From Leifsonia sp. ZF2019 (GTDB lineage Bacteria; Actinomycetota; Actinomycetes; Actinomycetales; Microbacteriaceae): 64,000 nucleotides of DNA. Positions within the stretch are counted from its first letter, which is position 1. Every line of letters starts with the position of its first letter. Positions 42,577 to 53,176 of this stretch are shown piece by piece. Where the stretch lies: assembly GCF_019924635.1 (NCBI RefSeq), contig NZ_CP065037.1, positions 620,001-684,000 on the forward strand, in the 5' to 3' direction. Both the position numbers and the translations under genes were made by a program. The notes under the pieces are model-generated. The model saw only the letters and a list, made by a program, of their open reading frames with translations. It was not told the origin of the DNA and did not search any database.

Positions 42577-43459
42577 TCAGGTCGTGAGCGTCCCTACCCA
42601 GTGGAGGGTGGCGGCGAGGCAGAGCCCGGCATAGTAGTTGCGGGCGGTCTTGTCTGAGCGCATCGCGATCCCACGCCATTGTTTGAGCTTGTTGAAGCAC
42701 CGCTCGACGACGTTGCGGCCGCGATAGCGGGCCCGCTGCTGCTCACCGAAGTCGATCGGCCGCCCGCGCCGCTTGCGTCGGTGCGTGATCTGATCGTCGC
42801 GCTCGGGGATCGTCGCGGCGATCCCTCGTTCCCGCAACCAAGCCCGGTTCGCCTTCGAAGGGTAGCCCTTGTCCGCGAGCACTCGGTCCGGGAGTGAGCG
42901 TGGTCTGCCGCGGGCACCGGGGACGCGGATCTCGCTGAGCGTCGCGGTCAGCATGCTCGTATCCGCCGTCTGCCCTGACGTGAGAACGAACGCCAGCGCG
43001 CGGCCCTTCCCGTCGCAGACGAGGTGGCTCTTGGTCGTCAGACCGCCGCGGGAGCGACCGATCGCGTGATCGGGCGGCTCGTCACCAAACTTCTTGTAGT
43101 TCGATGTAGCCCCCCGTGGCGCGTGGCAGGGTCGCTCCGTGCTGGTGCACGCGCACGATCGTGGAATCGATCGACGCGACCCAGTCCAAATCTCCGGACC
43201 GCTGCGCGAGCGACTGCGTCTTCTCCAACACCCGCGCCCACACACCCTGCCCGGACCACCGGTTGAAGTTCTTGTAGATCGTGTTCCAGTTCCCGAACCG
43301 CTCCGGCACATCCCTCCACGGCGCCCCGGTCCGGAACCGCCACGCCGTCGCCTCGACCACCGTACGCCGATCCACCGGCGGCCGACCCGTCGACTTCACC
43401 GATGGGAACAACGGACCGATCACCGCCCACGCCTCATCCGAGATCACATCACGCGACAC
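42577..43459 (-). CDS. Transposase by frameshift, 1550-bp transposon copy 1
   Basis: OrfA (start GTG 43459, to 43082): DVISDEAWAVIGPLFPSVKS, WRDVPERFGNWNTIYKNFNR, VASIDSTIVRVHQHGATL (first Asp). OrfB: GRSRGGLTTKSHLVCDGKGR, DRVLADKGYPSKANRAW (second Asp), GRNVVERCFNKLKQWRGIAM (Glu), stopping at 42577 after VGTLTT. The frames join by -1 slippage on a G6 run (CGGGGGGC, minus strand near 43112). Ends 20 bp from the passenger stop, so the two genes converge. Confidence 0.85.
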
Positions 43460-43511
43460 GGGTCCAAGACTCACCCCAACGCACCCAAATGCGTTTAGCA
43501 ACACGCCCTAA

Positions 43512-43910
43512 GACCGGTGCGTCAGCTTGTGAGAGGGGGAGGGGTCTCGATAAGTACCGCCCGATTCTCGGCGATCGCTGTGGGGACCCAAATAGGCCGA
43601 GCAGCCACACCATCCGTCTACTGGGTGAAATCGCGAACCGGCGAATCATCCTGCAGCGTCGGCGCTTTCGCCGGCATTACGTTGGGATGCACTGGGGTGC
43701 TCCCCTCACCCTCACTGCGACGAGTAGAACTCGCCAGAAGGGGTGAGATCACTCGGCTCGTTCAGAGGATCGTCACAAGCGGGCACCTCAATCCGGGTAG
43801 CTGTGTCGTGAGTAGGGGTGGCCTTCGATGGGTCAATGCATCGGGAAGGAGCTGGAGGCTCTCGTGGCGTGGGGAGAGCATGATGTTCGTTGCAGATACC
43901 AGGCGGAGTA
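43512..43910. other. Unassigned stretch after the transposon
   Basis: An open plus-strand frame (43517-43927) has one protein-like segment (AIAVGTQIGRAATPSVYWVK, ..GAFAGITLGCTG), but no start signal or known domain. I treat it as remnant or non-coding. Confidence 0.3.
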
Positions 43911-44432
43911 ATGGTGAGAGTTCTTGAAAAGGTCGTGGTTGGTGTGCCAGGGCTGGCCGTGTTGGCCAGTCTGGCTGGGTGTGGTGTACCATCAGCCCAC
44001 CAGTCGCCGTCGCTCAGATCGAAGCCAACAAAGTCGTCCAACGAGGACTGTTCAGCAAATGGGCCGAACGCCCGACGGAGGCGCCGGCCTCAACATCGGA
44101 CCTGGCAACCCAAGTTAGACGCAATCGACGCCGCGCTCCTGACCGCGATCGGGAAGGCGGAGCAGAGCCTGACCAGGGCCGACTGCGCAGGTGAGGTTGA
44201 AACTGATCGCCAGAATGCAGGTAAGTCCCTCGACAGCCTGCACAAGAAGCCCTGCAAACCGGCCTCAAGGTCCTTGGCACCCAAGTCAACAAAGCTCGCC
44301 AGCCGAGCGGGTGGTTTTGGTGCGAGAAGCAGCAATTGCGGCCTCAGCGATTACAAGTCTTCTCCCCAGTTTCCCCTCATATGGTCCGATGAGCTCCCCC
44401 GTCCAGAGCGCGACGCTTTCGGATGGCTATGA
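43911..44432 (+). pseudogene. Lipoprotein with frameshifts
   Basis: The ATG at 43911 opens a lipoprotein signal (MVRVLEKVVVGVPGLAVLAS then LAGCG, lipobox). The body is spread over frames: VAVAQIEANKVVQRGLFSKW, then LDAIDAALLTAIGKAEQSLT and TDRQNAGKSLDSLHKK. At least two frameshifts. It lies 16 bp before the signal peptidase gene. Confidence 0.5.
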
Positions 44433-44448
44433 CAGTTAGAGAGAGTCA

Positions 44449-45147
44449 ATGACCCGAGCAGAACCCCTCACCCTCGAGAGTATGTCTCGAGGGTGGAAGG
44501 GGATCGTCCGTGATGTTCTTGTCACCTTGGTTGCGGCTGTCCTGGTTTCATTTCTCATCAAGACGTTCATCGTCCGCTCTTTCTACATCCCCTCCGCATC
44601 GATGGAGAACACGTTGGAGCGCAACGATCGAGTGGTGGTGAACGAATTGCAGCCGACGGTCTTTCCTGTGAGCAGGGGAGATGTTGTGGTCTTCAAGGAT
44701 CCAGGCGGCTGGCTCTCTGGATCTGCACATTCTCAGCAGCCGCTAACCCCGGCAGAAGCGATTTTGTCTTTCGTGGGGATTCCTTCGGCTAAAGAAGATG
44801 GCCATCTGATCAAACGAATCATTGGTATGCCAGGTGACAAAGTCATGTGCTGCAACACCCTCGGACAGATAACGGTCAATGGGTATGCGATCGACGAAAC
44901 CCCGTACCTGTTCGCCCCAAGACGGCCAGCATCAGCCATCCCCTTTTCAGTGACCGTCCCTGCCCACTCATATTGGGTGATGGGGGACAACCGAGACAAT
45001 TCCGGCGATTCTCGCTACCACCAGAACGATCCAGGCAGAGGGTTCGTTCCGCAGGCAGCAATAGTCGGCCGAGCGTTCGTAATAACCTGGCCACCTAGCA
45101 GATGGTCTTGGCTCGATGACTACCCAACAGTCTTTGCGAAGCAATGA
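44449..45147 (+). CDS. lepB: Signal peptidase I
   Basis: 232 residues. One N-terminal membrane helix (VLVTLVAAVLVSFLIKTFIV), then box B with SASM (catalytic Ser51), box D with HLIKRIIGMPGDKV (catalytic Lys122) and box E GDNRDNSGDSR (180-188). It cleaves Sec signal peptides on the outer face of the membrane. The frame is intact. With more than ten exported proteins around it, it may be an accessory enzyme; a housekeeping copy is expected elsewhere. The cysteine pair in MCCNTLGQ is unusual. Confidence 0.88.
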   Translation: MTRAEPLTLESMSRGWKGIVRDVLVTLVAAVLVSFLIKTFIVRSFYIPSASMENTLERNDRVVVNELQPTVFPVSRGDVVVFKDPGGWLSGSAHSQQPLTPAEAILSFVGIPSAKEDGHLIKRIIGMPGDKVMCCNTLGQITVNGYAIDETPYLFAPRRPASAIPFSVTVPAHSYWVMGDNRDNSGDSRYHQNDPGRGFVPQAAIVGRAFVITWPPSRWSWLDDYPTVFAKQ

Positions 45148-45239
45148 GAGCACGGCTAGATACCGCCAATGCCGATGCTACGACCATGCTCGCGACCCCG
45201 GTGACTGGGTGCGTATCCCCTGTGCGGCCGGGCGCCACG

Positions 45240-46650
45240 ACGGCGAACTCGTGTTCTCTCCTCTGAGCCGGTCAGGATCTTCGAGTACGGATGCTAGCCT
45301 TCCGGTGTTGGTGACGGTGACGGTTCCGTCGTGGTTGATGCGCACGGTGGCGCTCATCGCTGCGGCGAGGTTCAGCCGTTGCCAGGCCGGGCCCTCGGTT
45401 ACTGTCAGGTCCAGTGGGTATCCGGAAGCGAGCTGTGTCTGCGCAAGGACGGATGTACGTTGTTCCTCGGACAACGTGAGAAATGTTGGTCAGGAAAAGG
45501 TTGGCCGCGTCGGCGGAGACGGATGGACGGATGGCGGCAGGCTGGTGTCGTCGATCGGGGAGAATCCGTACGTCAACCGTGATTGGTAGGTGGACACGGC
45601 GCTGGCGCGGTCGGTGCCTGTCTCATCGGTGTCGGCAGAGGTCGAGCCGCCGCCATAGGGGTCGGATCGGTAGGAACCGCCTCTTGCGGCGCGTGCCGTT
45701 GCGCACAGCGGCCAGCGCTGAAGAGTTCGTCAGATCCGGCGCACAGCGTGGCTCGTCGCCCGATGTGGGTGAGGCGGTCGGGTCGGTTGGGATATACGGC
45801 CGCGGGAAGCTGAAGACAGTTTTGGCATGGCTTGTGGATAGGTACGCTCCGCTGGTGCCTGTCTGCCCATTGAGCAACGCGCTCGTCAACGGCAGTTCGC
45901 CGTTTCGGCGGCCGGCTACGTATATTGGCCCCAGCACCGAGCCGAGGGCGGAGCCGATCGTGATCGACTGGTCGTAAGGCGCCTGGAATGCTGCGTCCTG
46001 AAGGGCACGAAAGCGCTGCTCCTGCGTCGCGTTGTTATTGATCCACGTCGCGCTCAGGTCGTTCCACGCCAGGGTCTTCCGGTCGTTCACGATACCGTGA
46101 AGGTCGTCGACACCATTGGACGTCCAGATCCGGTCGAATCCGCGCAACAGTGCAATGACCTCGGGCTTGTTGGCATCGCTCGGATACGGGGCTCCGCCGT
46201 GGCCTTCAATGCCGCCTCGTTCGGTATCCAGCCGTGATACAGGCACGAATGCGGGCGACGCGTCTGCCGGGACCGCAGCGGCCATCACCATCGAAAGACC
46301 TATGATGGCTGCTGTGGCAGTGTGCCGGGTGTGTGTCGTCTGAGCACCCATCGTCACACCGGCCGATTATCGTGCGAGCCTGCGTCAACGCACTCGTGGG
46401 CGCGTGTCTGCGGGCCCGCTGACGCCAATACATACCCGTCGCTCACGGAGATCAGGTATTCGCCACGCAACGGTACTCATATTTGCCCGCAGGAGTGATC
46501 GCGGCGGCCGGAGTCGCCAACCCGAGAGTCCCGGCCACCACAAGAGCGACAAGCCCGGCAGCACCCGTTGTCATCTGGGAACGCATCTCAGGTGCCCTCC
46601 TTCGCCGCCGGCCCAGCCGCCCCGTTCGCTCTCAGCCGGGCTGTCAACCT
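45240..46650 (-). pseudogene. Decayed inverted copy of the PAP2 operon (16.1-18.4 kb)
   Basis: Minus-strand blocks in order: end of the small basic gene and signal peptide of the 16199 gene (about 46640-46458), a jump to the end of the 16507 gene (46457-46358), then the PAP2 protein from GTG 46357. After LAAVRNGT it jumps about 130 residues (junction near 45700), losing PSGHT and the NRIVLGVHSPLDV block, and continues out of frame to GENT at 45240. Two deletions and frameshifts make it non-functional. Confidence 0.75.
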
Positions 46651-47009
46651 GCGACTTCGTAGCAGACATCAGCGGACTCATTCCCGGGACGATCGTCGCC
46701 CAGGTCAGGTGTCCGGGACAGCGGGTCAAGCTGCAGCCGAGGCGGGGCTACCAATCTGGATCTCGGCTCGCGCAGGATTGCTCCGTCACCCTTCGCTGCA
46801 CCAGTCCCGAATGGACGTCGTTGCCACCGCCGGGGTGCCATAGGTAAGTCTTCATCATGCTCGCCACGGAGCAGCGAATTCTCTGGAAGGGCCGATAGCG
46901 CGCGAGTTCCCTGCACACGGCCGAGGGACCTTGCGTCGTCTTCACGAAGGTGGCCAAGGCACCCCTGTCTGCCCGTTGGTCCGTATCGAAACTGCCAGCG
47001 ATATCCAGT
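46651..47009. other. Unassigned region between IS256 and PAP2 relics
   Basis: A minus-strand frame reads GSFDTDQRADRGALATFVKT, CRELARYRPFQRIRCSVASM, KTYLWHPGGGNDV. It looks like the end of a secreted or enzyme gene but is headless and unrecognised. Confidence 0.3.
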
Positions 47010-47300
47010 TGTGGAACGATCGCCGGCTCGAAGGACCCGTCTCCATCCCGGGGAATCTCGATCTGAACCCGCCCGATCTCGGTCAGCCCTGACGTCGTCC
47101 GGGCCTCGTGGCGCATGTCGCGCCCACTGGCACCCGATCGTGCTCGTGTCCGAGGTACTCGGTAAGCTCCGCTCCGAGCACCTCGGACACGAGCGACTTC
47201 AACGGCGCTCTCACGCCAGCCAATCCGACGCTCTGCTTCTTGGCCTGCGCGACAGCCCCCCGGCAGGCTCCTCCTGATCGATGATCGATCCCGCAAGCAT
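47010..47300 (-). pseudogene. IS256-family transposase fragment
   Basis: LKSLVSEVLGAELTEYLGHE (one frame) and LTEIGRVQIEIPRDGDGSFE then PAIVP (next frame) are the conserved N-terminal block of IS256 transposases. After PAIVP the sequence is foreign. Confidence 0.65.
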
Positions 47301-47377
47301 CGATCATCTCCGCCCGGATCAAGCTCGACCCAACACGAACAAGTTATTCAGACATCCCCGAGGCGTGTCGTTGTCGA

Positions 47378-49174
47378 TCATCCTCGGGTGGCGGGGTAGG
47401 TGATGCCGGCGCCTCGTGAGAATGCTTTCGTTGTCGGGCCGACGCTGCTGGGGATGTTGATAGGGAGCGTACCTGTTGGTCGTGTGGCCCCGACGATGAC
47501 TTTGGCCAAGGAGTCGAGTGAGACTCTTGCCCACGAATAGGTCAAGAGCAATTCGGGCGTGTCAGCAATGTACGCAGCGTCGTAGGGGGTAAAGACGCCT
47601 GCGATGATAAGGGGTTTCCCTGTTGCCTGTAGCTGAGAGATGAGCTCAAATTGGCCGGCGCTCTCGTCGCCGTGGCTGAGCCTGCCGGGAAGGGCCACCA
47701 CCGCGTCCTGCGATTTGGCGAGGGCAACTACTTTTTCGATGGCATTCGCGTCTGGATTCGCTCTTGTTCCGCTGACAGTGACGGAAACGCCTTGGCCTTC
47801 AAGAGACTTCGCGAAGTCGTCATTCACGTCCTCGTCCATGCCCGTCACGAGAACATTCTTAACCTTGCTGTTCAGGGGCAAAGCGTCGTTCTCGTTCTTC
47901 AGAAGGGTGATTGTCCGATCTGAGACTTCCTTCGCCTTTTCCGCGTTTTCTGGCGTCATCACCTTCTGCGCTGCGACGGCAGGATCAACCGGTGCAGAGT
48001 TGAAGAGGTTGAAACGGTCTTTGAGTTTCAGGATGCGGCGGACGGATTGGTTAATACGTTCTTCGCTCAGCTCACCGGAGTGCACTGCGTCGATGATCGA
48101 ATCGCGCGCGGCCTGCAACGACGGCGGCATGAGGAGCTGGTCGACGCCGGCCTCGAGGGCCGAAACAACCACTGATTTCTTGGGATCCTGGCTTTGTACG
48201 CCGGCCATGTTAAGCGCATCAGTCACAACTACCCCGTCAAATCCAAGCTCCCCTCGCAGGAGTCCGGAGATGATGGGTTTGGAAAGAGTGGCGGGCGCAC
48301 GCGTCGGATCGATCGAGGGTACCGCAATGTGTGCCGTCATGATCACGCCAACGCCAGCATCAATCGCAGCTCTGAAGGGTGGCAGATCGTTCTTTTCCAG
48401 ATCCTCACGGCTGCGGTCGATCACGGGAAGGTTCGTGTGACTATCCGTGGAAGTATCACCATGACCGGGGAAGTGTTTCGCGGTTGCAATCGTGTTCTCC
48501 TCGCCCTGGAAGACAGCGACCTGCTTGCTGGCCAACGCGGAGACTTGGTCGGGGTCGTCTCCGAAGGATCGAGTTCCAATGACTGGGTTCTTTGGATTGG
48601 TATTGACATCTACGACGGGCGCAAAGTTCTGATTGATTCCCATAGCACGCAACTCACTTCCGGTGATGTGCGCCGCAGTCTCGACATCAGAAATACTCTC
48701 TGAACTAGCCCCTAGAGCCATGTTGCTTGGCAGCTGCGTACCCGGAGCGCGGACCACGTCTGCACCCGGCTCTTGATCCGTAGCGATCAAGAGAGGAATC
48801 CTCTTAGTCTTATTCTTCTCAGCTGCAGCCTCTTGAAGCTGGTTAGAGAACTCTGCGATTTGTTCGGGGTCCTTCAAATTACTGCCGAAGTACATGATCC
48901 CACCCGGCCGAAAATCCTTAATCTTCTGCTTCTCACCAGAGGTTAAGGAATAGCTGGACACGTCGATAACAAAGAGCTGACCAACTTTTTCTTCCAGCGA
49001 CATCTTCTGAAGTAGGGCATCCGTGTCAATTTCCGCCGGGTCAGGTGAAATCGACCGCGGAGGCCAATTGGATGTCTCACTCATGATCGCGTGTGCGGGT
49101 GCCACAGTCCCCGTCGCTACGAACGCGGCTGCAACCAATCCGGACACAACGATGTTCCTTCGAGTAACTTTCAT
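47378..49174 (-). CDS. Secreted glycoside hydrolase family 3 (NagZ-like) beta-N-acetylhexosaminidase
   Basis: 598 residues. Signal peptide MKVTRRNIVVSGLVAAAF to PAHA. The GH3 barrel carries IATDQEPGADV (131-140), the His/Asp dyad loop KHFPGHGDTSTDSH (233-246) typical of NagZ, and the nucleophile Asp319 in VVTDALNMAGV. A C-terminal GH3_C domain follows (SDRTITLLKNENDALPLNSK, NVLVTGMD...). The dyad loop is specific to beta-N-acetylglucosaminidases, so the substrate is probably cell-wall GlcNAc. ATG 49174 fits the signal peptide. The export signal suggests extracellular wall turnover. Intact. Confidence 0.88.
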   Translation of the reverse strand: MKVTRRNIVVSGLVAAAFVATGTVAPAHAIMSETSNWPPRSISPDPAEIDTDALLQKMSLEEKVGQLFVIDVSSYSLTSGEKQKIKDFRPGGIMYFGSNLKDPEQIAEFSNQLQEAAAEKNKTKRIPLLIATDQEPGADVVRAPGTQLPSNMALGASSESISDVETAAHITGSELRAMGINQNFAPVVDVNTNPKNPVIGTRSFGDDPDQVSALASKQVAVFQGEENTIATAKHFPGHGDTSTDSHTNLPVIDRSREDLEKNDLPPFRAAIDAGVGVIMTAHIAVPSIDPTRAPATLSKPIISGLLRGELGFDGVVVTDALNMAGVQSQDPKKSVVVSALEAGVDQLLMPPSLQAARDSIIDAVHSGELSEERINQSVRRILKLKDRFNLFNSAPVDPAVAAQKVMTPENAEKAKEVSDRTITLLKNENDALPLNSKVKNVLVTGMDEDVNDDFAKSLEGQGVSVTVSGTRANPDANAIEKVVALAKSQDAVVALPGRLSHGDESAGQFELISQLQATGKPLIIAGVFTPYDAAYIADTPELLLTYSWARVSLDSLAKVIVGATRPTGTLPINIPSSVGPTTKAFSRGAGITYPATRG

Positions 49175-49179
49175 AACTC

Positions 49180-49875
49180 CATGCCAACCCCAACAACGCT
49201 CCACGCGAATCATCCTGTAGTACTGCATCATCCTGACTGTGGGACCACCTCCATGGCATTCATCGTGGATGGAGCTACTGATCACGCCTGAATCGGGCAA
49301 CATTCGTTATCCCGATTAACGCGACACGAGGGAGCGGGCCTGCTGAGCGTTGGGTGACAGTTGGGTTCGGCCGCAAGGGTTTTCGGATGCAGCGCCGGCG
49401 CGGCCCATCGATCGGGTCAGGCCGTGCCAGTGAAGAGCGCTGGCGAAGCGGCGGCTTCGGGGCTGGCTGCCACTGTCGCTGTGGCCGCGGAGGCGCAGAA
49501 GGAGCGTTGGACACGGTTATCGAACAGGGGCGGCGCTCTTGCCCCACTTCCCGAACGCCGAGAACACGCTGCTCTCCGGGCAGCGGTTCCACACCGTCCG
49601 ATCCGAAACAACGAACCCCGCATCTCGGGCCTCGTAAGGAGGCGTCGCCGATCGATCCGGCCAGCTTGTGGCAATGGCCCATCGAGATCCCACGACGAGA
49701 TGCCCGTTTCTGTCTGGTACCAAGAGAGGAGGCAGTGTCGATGCTGGGGGACGATGTGCGCCTCGGCCGCGGGTGGTGTGATTGGAACATGAGAACCACT
49801 CGAGAAATCGTCATACGACCCGAAATCAGCCCCGCTCCCTCAAGGCAGGGCGGCTATCCGGAGGACGTAAGGAGG
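49180..49875. other. Region without a recognised gene
   Basis: Open frames exist on both strands at 49354-49790 because of high GC, but none has a start signal, domain or consistent codon pattern. The plus frame KSAGEAAASGLAATVAVAAE is low-complexity. Confidence 0.3.
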
Positions 49876-50074
49876 ATGACTAGCAGGTCTCTGAGTATCG
49901 GCGTCGTCGGACTCGCGGTTGCTTTGACGGTCGCGGGCGCGTCCCCGGCGCTAGCTCAGGACCGTCCCGCGGCTGGTGGGGGAGCTCCGATCCAGTGGCA
50001 GCCTTGTGCCGCAGTCGCCCCAGACTGGGCTGATGAAACAGCGAATGCCGTGTGTTCGTGGGTGGAGGCTCCTA
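49876..50074 (+). pseudogene. Tripeptidyl-peptidase-like secreted hydrolase, N-terminal part (interrupted)
   Basis: 66 codons: signal peptide MTSRSLSIGVVGLAVALTVA to PALA, then QDRPAAGGGAPIQWQPCAAV and CSWVEAP. The 1550-bp transposon enters after codon CCT with TA duplicated. Joining 50074 to 51627 restores VEAP-KDYADPTAGTVKLFV in frame, so the gene was intact before insertion. The ATG follows GGAGGA by about 10 nt. Confidence 0.8.
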
Positions 50075-50123
50075 GGGCGTGTTGCTAAACGCATTTGGGT
50101 GCGTTGGGGTGAGTCTTGGACCC

Positions 50124-51006
50124 GTGTCGCGTGATGTGATCTCGGATGAGGCGTGGGCGGTGATCGGTCCGTTGTTCCCATCGGTGAAGTCGACGGGTCG
50201 GCCGCCGGTGGATCGGCGTACGGTGGTCGAGGCGACGGCGTGGCGGTTCCGGACCGGGGCGCCGTGGAGGGATGTGCCGGAGCGGTTCGGGAACTGGAAC
50301 ACGATCTACAAGAACTTCAACCGGTGGTCCGGGCAGGGTGTGTGGGCGCGGGTGTTGGAGAAGACGCAGTCGCTCGCGCAGCGGTCCGGAGATTTGGACT
50401 GGGTCGCGTCGATCGATTCCACGATCGTGCGCGTGCACCAGCACGGAGCGACCCTGCCACGCGCCACGGGGGGCTACATCGAACTACAAGAAGTTTGGTG
50501 ACGAGCCGCCCGATCACGCGATCGGTCGCTCCCGCGGCGGTCTGACGACCAAGAGCCACCTCGTCTGCGACGGGAAGGGCCGCGCGCTGGCGTTCGTTCT
50601 CACGTCAGGGCAGACGGCGGATACGAGCATGCTGACCGCGACGCTCAGCGAGATCCGCGTCCCCGGTGCCCGCGGCAGACCACGCTCACTCCCGGACCGA
50701 GTGCTCGCGGACAAGGGCTACCCTTCGAAGGCGAACCGGGCTTGGTTGCGGGAACGAGGGATCGCCGCGACGATCCCCGAGCGCGACGATCAGATCACGC
50801 ACCGACGCAAGCGGCGCGGGCGGCCGATCGACTTCGGTGAGCAGCAGCGGGCCCGCTATCGCGGCCGCAACGTCGTCGAGCGGTGCTTCAACAAGCTCAA
50901 ACAATGGCGTGGGATCGCGATGCGCTCAGACAAGACCGCCCGCAACTACTATGCCGGGCTCTGCCTCGCCGCCACCCTCCACTGGGTAGGGACGCTCACG
51001 ACCTGA
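50124..51006 (+). CDS. Transposase by frameshift, 1550-bp transposon copy 2
   Basis: Same product as copy 1 in both frames. Slippage run G6 at 50468-50473. All catalytic residues present. Confidence 0.85.
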
Positions 51007-51025
51007 CGAGCGCGAGGTCGGACCT

Positions 51026-51547
51026 TCAGATGTCGAGGTCCTCGACGTCGGGGACCGTGAGCGCTGTCATCGTGGCTTGGACCAGCTCTGGCGGTAACTC
51101 GTTCGCCATCGCCGCAGTATCGGGGAAGACCGACAGAGATCGTTGACCTGACCGCCACCAGTCTTCCGACCACGTCCTTGGGTTGTTCCATACGGGGGCG
51201 TCCTCGTGTGGTGAGATGAAGAGTCGCCAGTTCGGACCCTCGCGCTGGTAGACCGCGATCTGTCCTCCGGAGGTCGCATACACGCGGTAGGTGATCGAGC
51301 GCGAACCGTCCTGACTCTCGAACCGCAAGAGCTGACGCCCCGTAAAACGCTTCACCGTGATCACCGGGCCATCGCTGACGTCGACTTCGACTTCGCCCAT
51401 CTTCTCCGCTCCTCGCTCCTGCTCTCGTGCTGCGACGAACAACCGCAGGCCTGAAGCCACTGCGGCAGAGAGCCCCCCGGCAAGTTCCGCCGCCCGGTCG
51501 AATAGCGCCGCATCGTCAGCAGACACATACACGTTCCGAGTAGCCAT
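51026..51547 (-). CDS. EXLDI-family protein, transposon passenger, copy 2
   Basis: Identical in translation to the protein at 42036-42557, with the same palindrome at the start (51547-51564). Convergent with the transposase. Confidence 0.75.
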   Translation of the reverse strand: MATRNVYVSADDAALFDRAAELAGGLSAAVASGLRLFVAAREQERGAEKMGEVEVDVSDGPVITVKRFTGRQLLRFESQDGSRSITYRVYATSGGQIAVYQREGPNWRLFISPHEDAPVWNNPRTWSEDWWRSGQRSLSVFPDTAAMANELPPELVQATMTALTVPDVEDLDI

Positions 51548-51624
51548 GCGCATAAGTATGCGCACATCTTGGAGCCGAGTCAACCGGCCATCTCGATCGC
51601 ACGACGCTCTTTAGCAACACGGCC

Positions 51625-52960
51625 TAAGGACTACGCCGATCCAACGGCTGGGACGGTGAAGCTGTTTGTGACAAAACTGCCCGCTCTGAACCCTGCCGGA
51701 CGCAAGGGTACTGTCGTATTCAACTCCGGTGGACCAGGTAATGAGGCGGCGAGCATGCCGGGCAAGCTGGTCACAGGGAGCGATATGTTCGGCACTGCGC
51801 TCAAGGACATGCGGTCAGATTATGACCTGATCGGGCTGGACCTGCGCGGGACGGGCCTGAGCAGTCGGCTGGACTGTTCAATCGAGGTGACTGACACGAC
51901 TCTTGAGGATCCTAAACAGGCGAAAAGGCAGGAAACGAAAGACAACGCGGCGCTCGCGAGGAAGTGCTTCGAGTCCGATGCGGCCATGGTGAAGAGTTTG
52001 AACTTGCAGACTGGCTCCCGTGACCTTGACACCCTTCGTGAAGCATTAGAAGAGGAGAAGATCAGCTACTACGGCGTGTCCTGGGGCACAGCTCTCGGGG
52101 TGCAGTACCGATCCATGTTCCCGGGGCGAGTTGATCGGATGGTGTTGGATTCTGTGATGCCAACCGTGTTCGACTTCACCACAATCTCAGATGCGGATGC
52201 CGATATCCGGGAAGCAAATTATGAGCGCTTCTTGCAGTTCATTGCGGCAGGCGCCGCCGGCTACCAGCTCGGTGATACGCCAACCGAAGTCAACGGCCGG
52301 CTCCTCCGCCTTCGAGACGACCTGGACGCCCTCCCGCTCAAGACAGACCTCGGTCTCGCTACCGGTCGCACGACGGTGACGAATCTCATGGCTGCACCTG
52401 AGATGGCCTGGGAGCGGTCTGCCGCATGGCTATCCTCGTTGTCTGCAGGAATTGTTCCGCCCGCAATGAAGAACCCGATCGACTTCGAAACCCCACCAGG
52501 CGGCGATGACCCCGATCAGACAGCCGGCACAAAAACTCTGACCTTGCCAGCTCAGGTTGCCTATGTTTGTAACGATGCGGACGGCCCCCGAGATTTTGAA
52601 AGCGCATGGTCGATCTACCAGCGACGTCTGACCGGCCACCCTGCCTTGGGAACTAGGAGCCAGAGCGCAGACTTCTACTGCATCGATTGGCCCGAAAAAA
52701 CATCCGGGTACACGCCCCGGGCGGTTACTACTAGCACACCCCTCCAACTCGTAGGCCACCGAGACGAATACGTCACCGCTTACAGATTCGCCGTCGACAC
52801 GCAACACCTCATTGGCGGCGATCTGCTGACCGTCGATGACCCCATTCATGCAGGGGCCTATACCAACAAGTGCGCCTCCGGCGCCCTCCTTGCATATTTC
52901 ACCACCGGCACACCATCCAACATGGAGTGCGCAGCAGAACCCATCGCGGCGCTGACATGA
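51625..52960 (+). pseudogene. Tripeptidyl-peptidase-like secreted hydrolase, main part (interrupted)
   Basis: About 444 codons of an alpha/beta hydrolase of the SlpD/tripeptidyl aminopeptidase type: VVFNSGGPGNEA (oxyanion region), DLIGLDLRGTGLSS, the nucleophile elbow YYGVSWGTALGVQY, and a C-terminal TAP-C-like part with LVGHRDEYVT (Asp) and VDDPIHAGAYTNKCAS (His). Such enzymes release tripeptides or act on exported proteins. Separated from its leader by the transposon; otherwise undamaged, so the inactivation looks recent. Confidence 0.8.
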
Positions 52961-52989
52961 GGTACTGCTCGCGCTCTCACAACAAGACG

Positions 52990-53172
52990 TGCCTGACGAC
53001 CAGAAAGGACACCTCAAGCGGCGTGGGCCACGGGGCAGCATCCAGGCAGTCATTCCGCAGCCATCTGACCAGATCGGCCACCGCCTCCGACGCGTTCCCG
53101 ACGCGGGCGACCCGTCAGTTACGACCTCGACAGCTATCGGAGTCGCAACGTCATCGAGCGTCACTTTCGCGA
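52990..53172 (+). pseudogene. IS5-type orfB relic upstream of cassette 3
   Basis: Mixed frames give KGHLKRRGPRGSIQAVIPQP, SDQIGHRLRR, then SYDLDSYRSRNVIERHF, the region leading to the catalytic Glu of IS5-type transposases. Also present, shorter, before cassette 2 (32560-32646). Confidence 0.6.
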
Positions 53173-53176
53173 GCCT

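Larger units (their letters stand above)
41959..43508 (-). mobile_element. 1550-bp IS5-type transposon with EXLDI passenger, copy 1
   Basis: Ends GGCCGTGTTGCTAAA and TTTAGCAACACGCCC; TA on both sides (41957-41958, 43509-43510). It holds a frameshifted transposase and, convergent to it, a complete EXLDI-family gene. Two further full copies (50075, 53585) have the same length. Confidence 0.9.
50075..51624 (+). mobile_element. 1550-bp IS5-type transposon with EXLDI passenger, copy 2
   Basis: Inverse orientation to copy 1; position x here equals 93583 minus the copy-1 position. TA at 50073-50074 and 51625-51626. Inserted in the hydrolase gene. Confidence 0.9.

Noticed and set aside
47144..47194. 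Long inverted repeat (CTCGTGTCCGAGGT..ACCTCGGACACGAG)
   Set aside because: It lies inside the coding sequence of the IS256 transposase block LKSLVSEVLGAELTEYLGHE and is explained by codon choice there, not by a terminator or operator.
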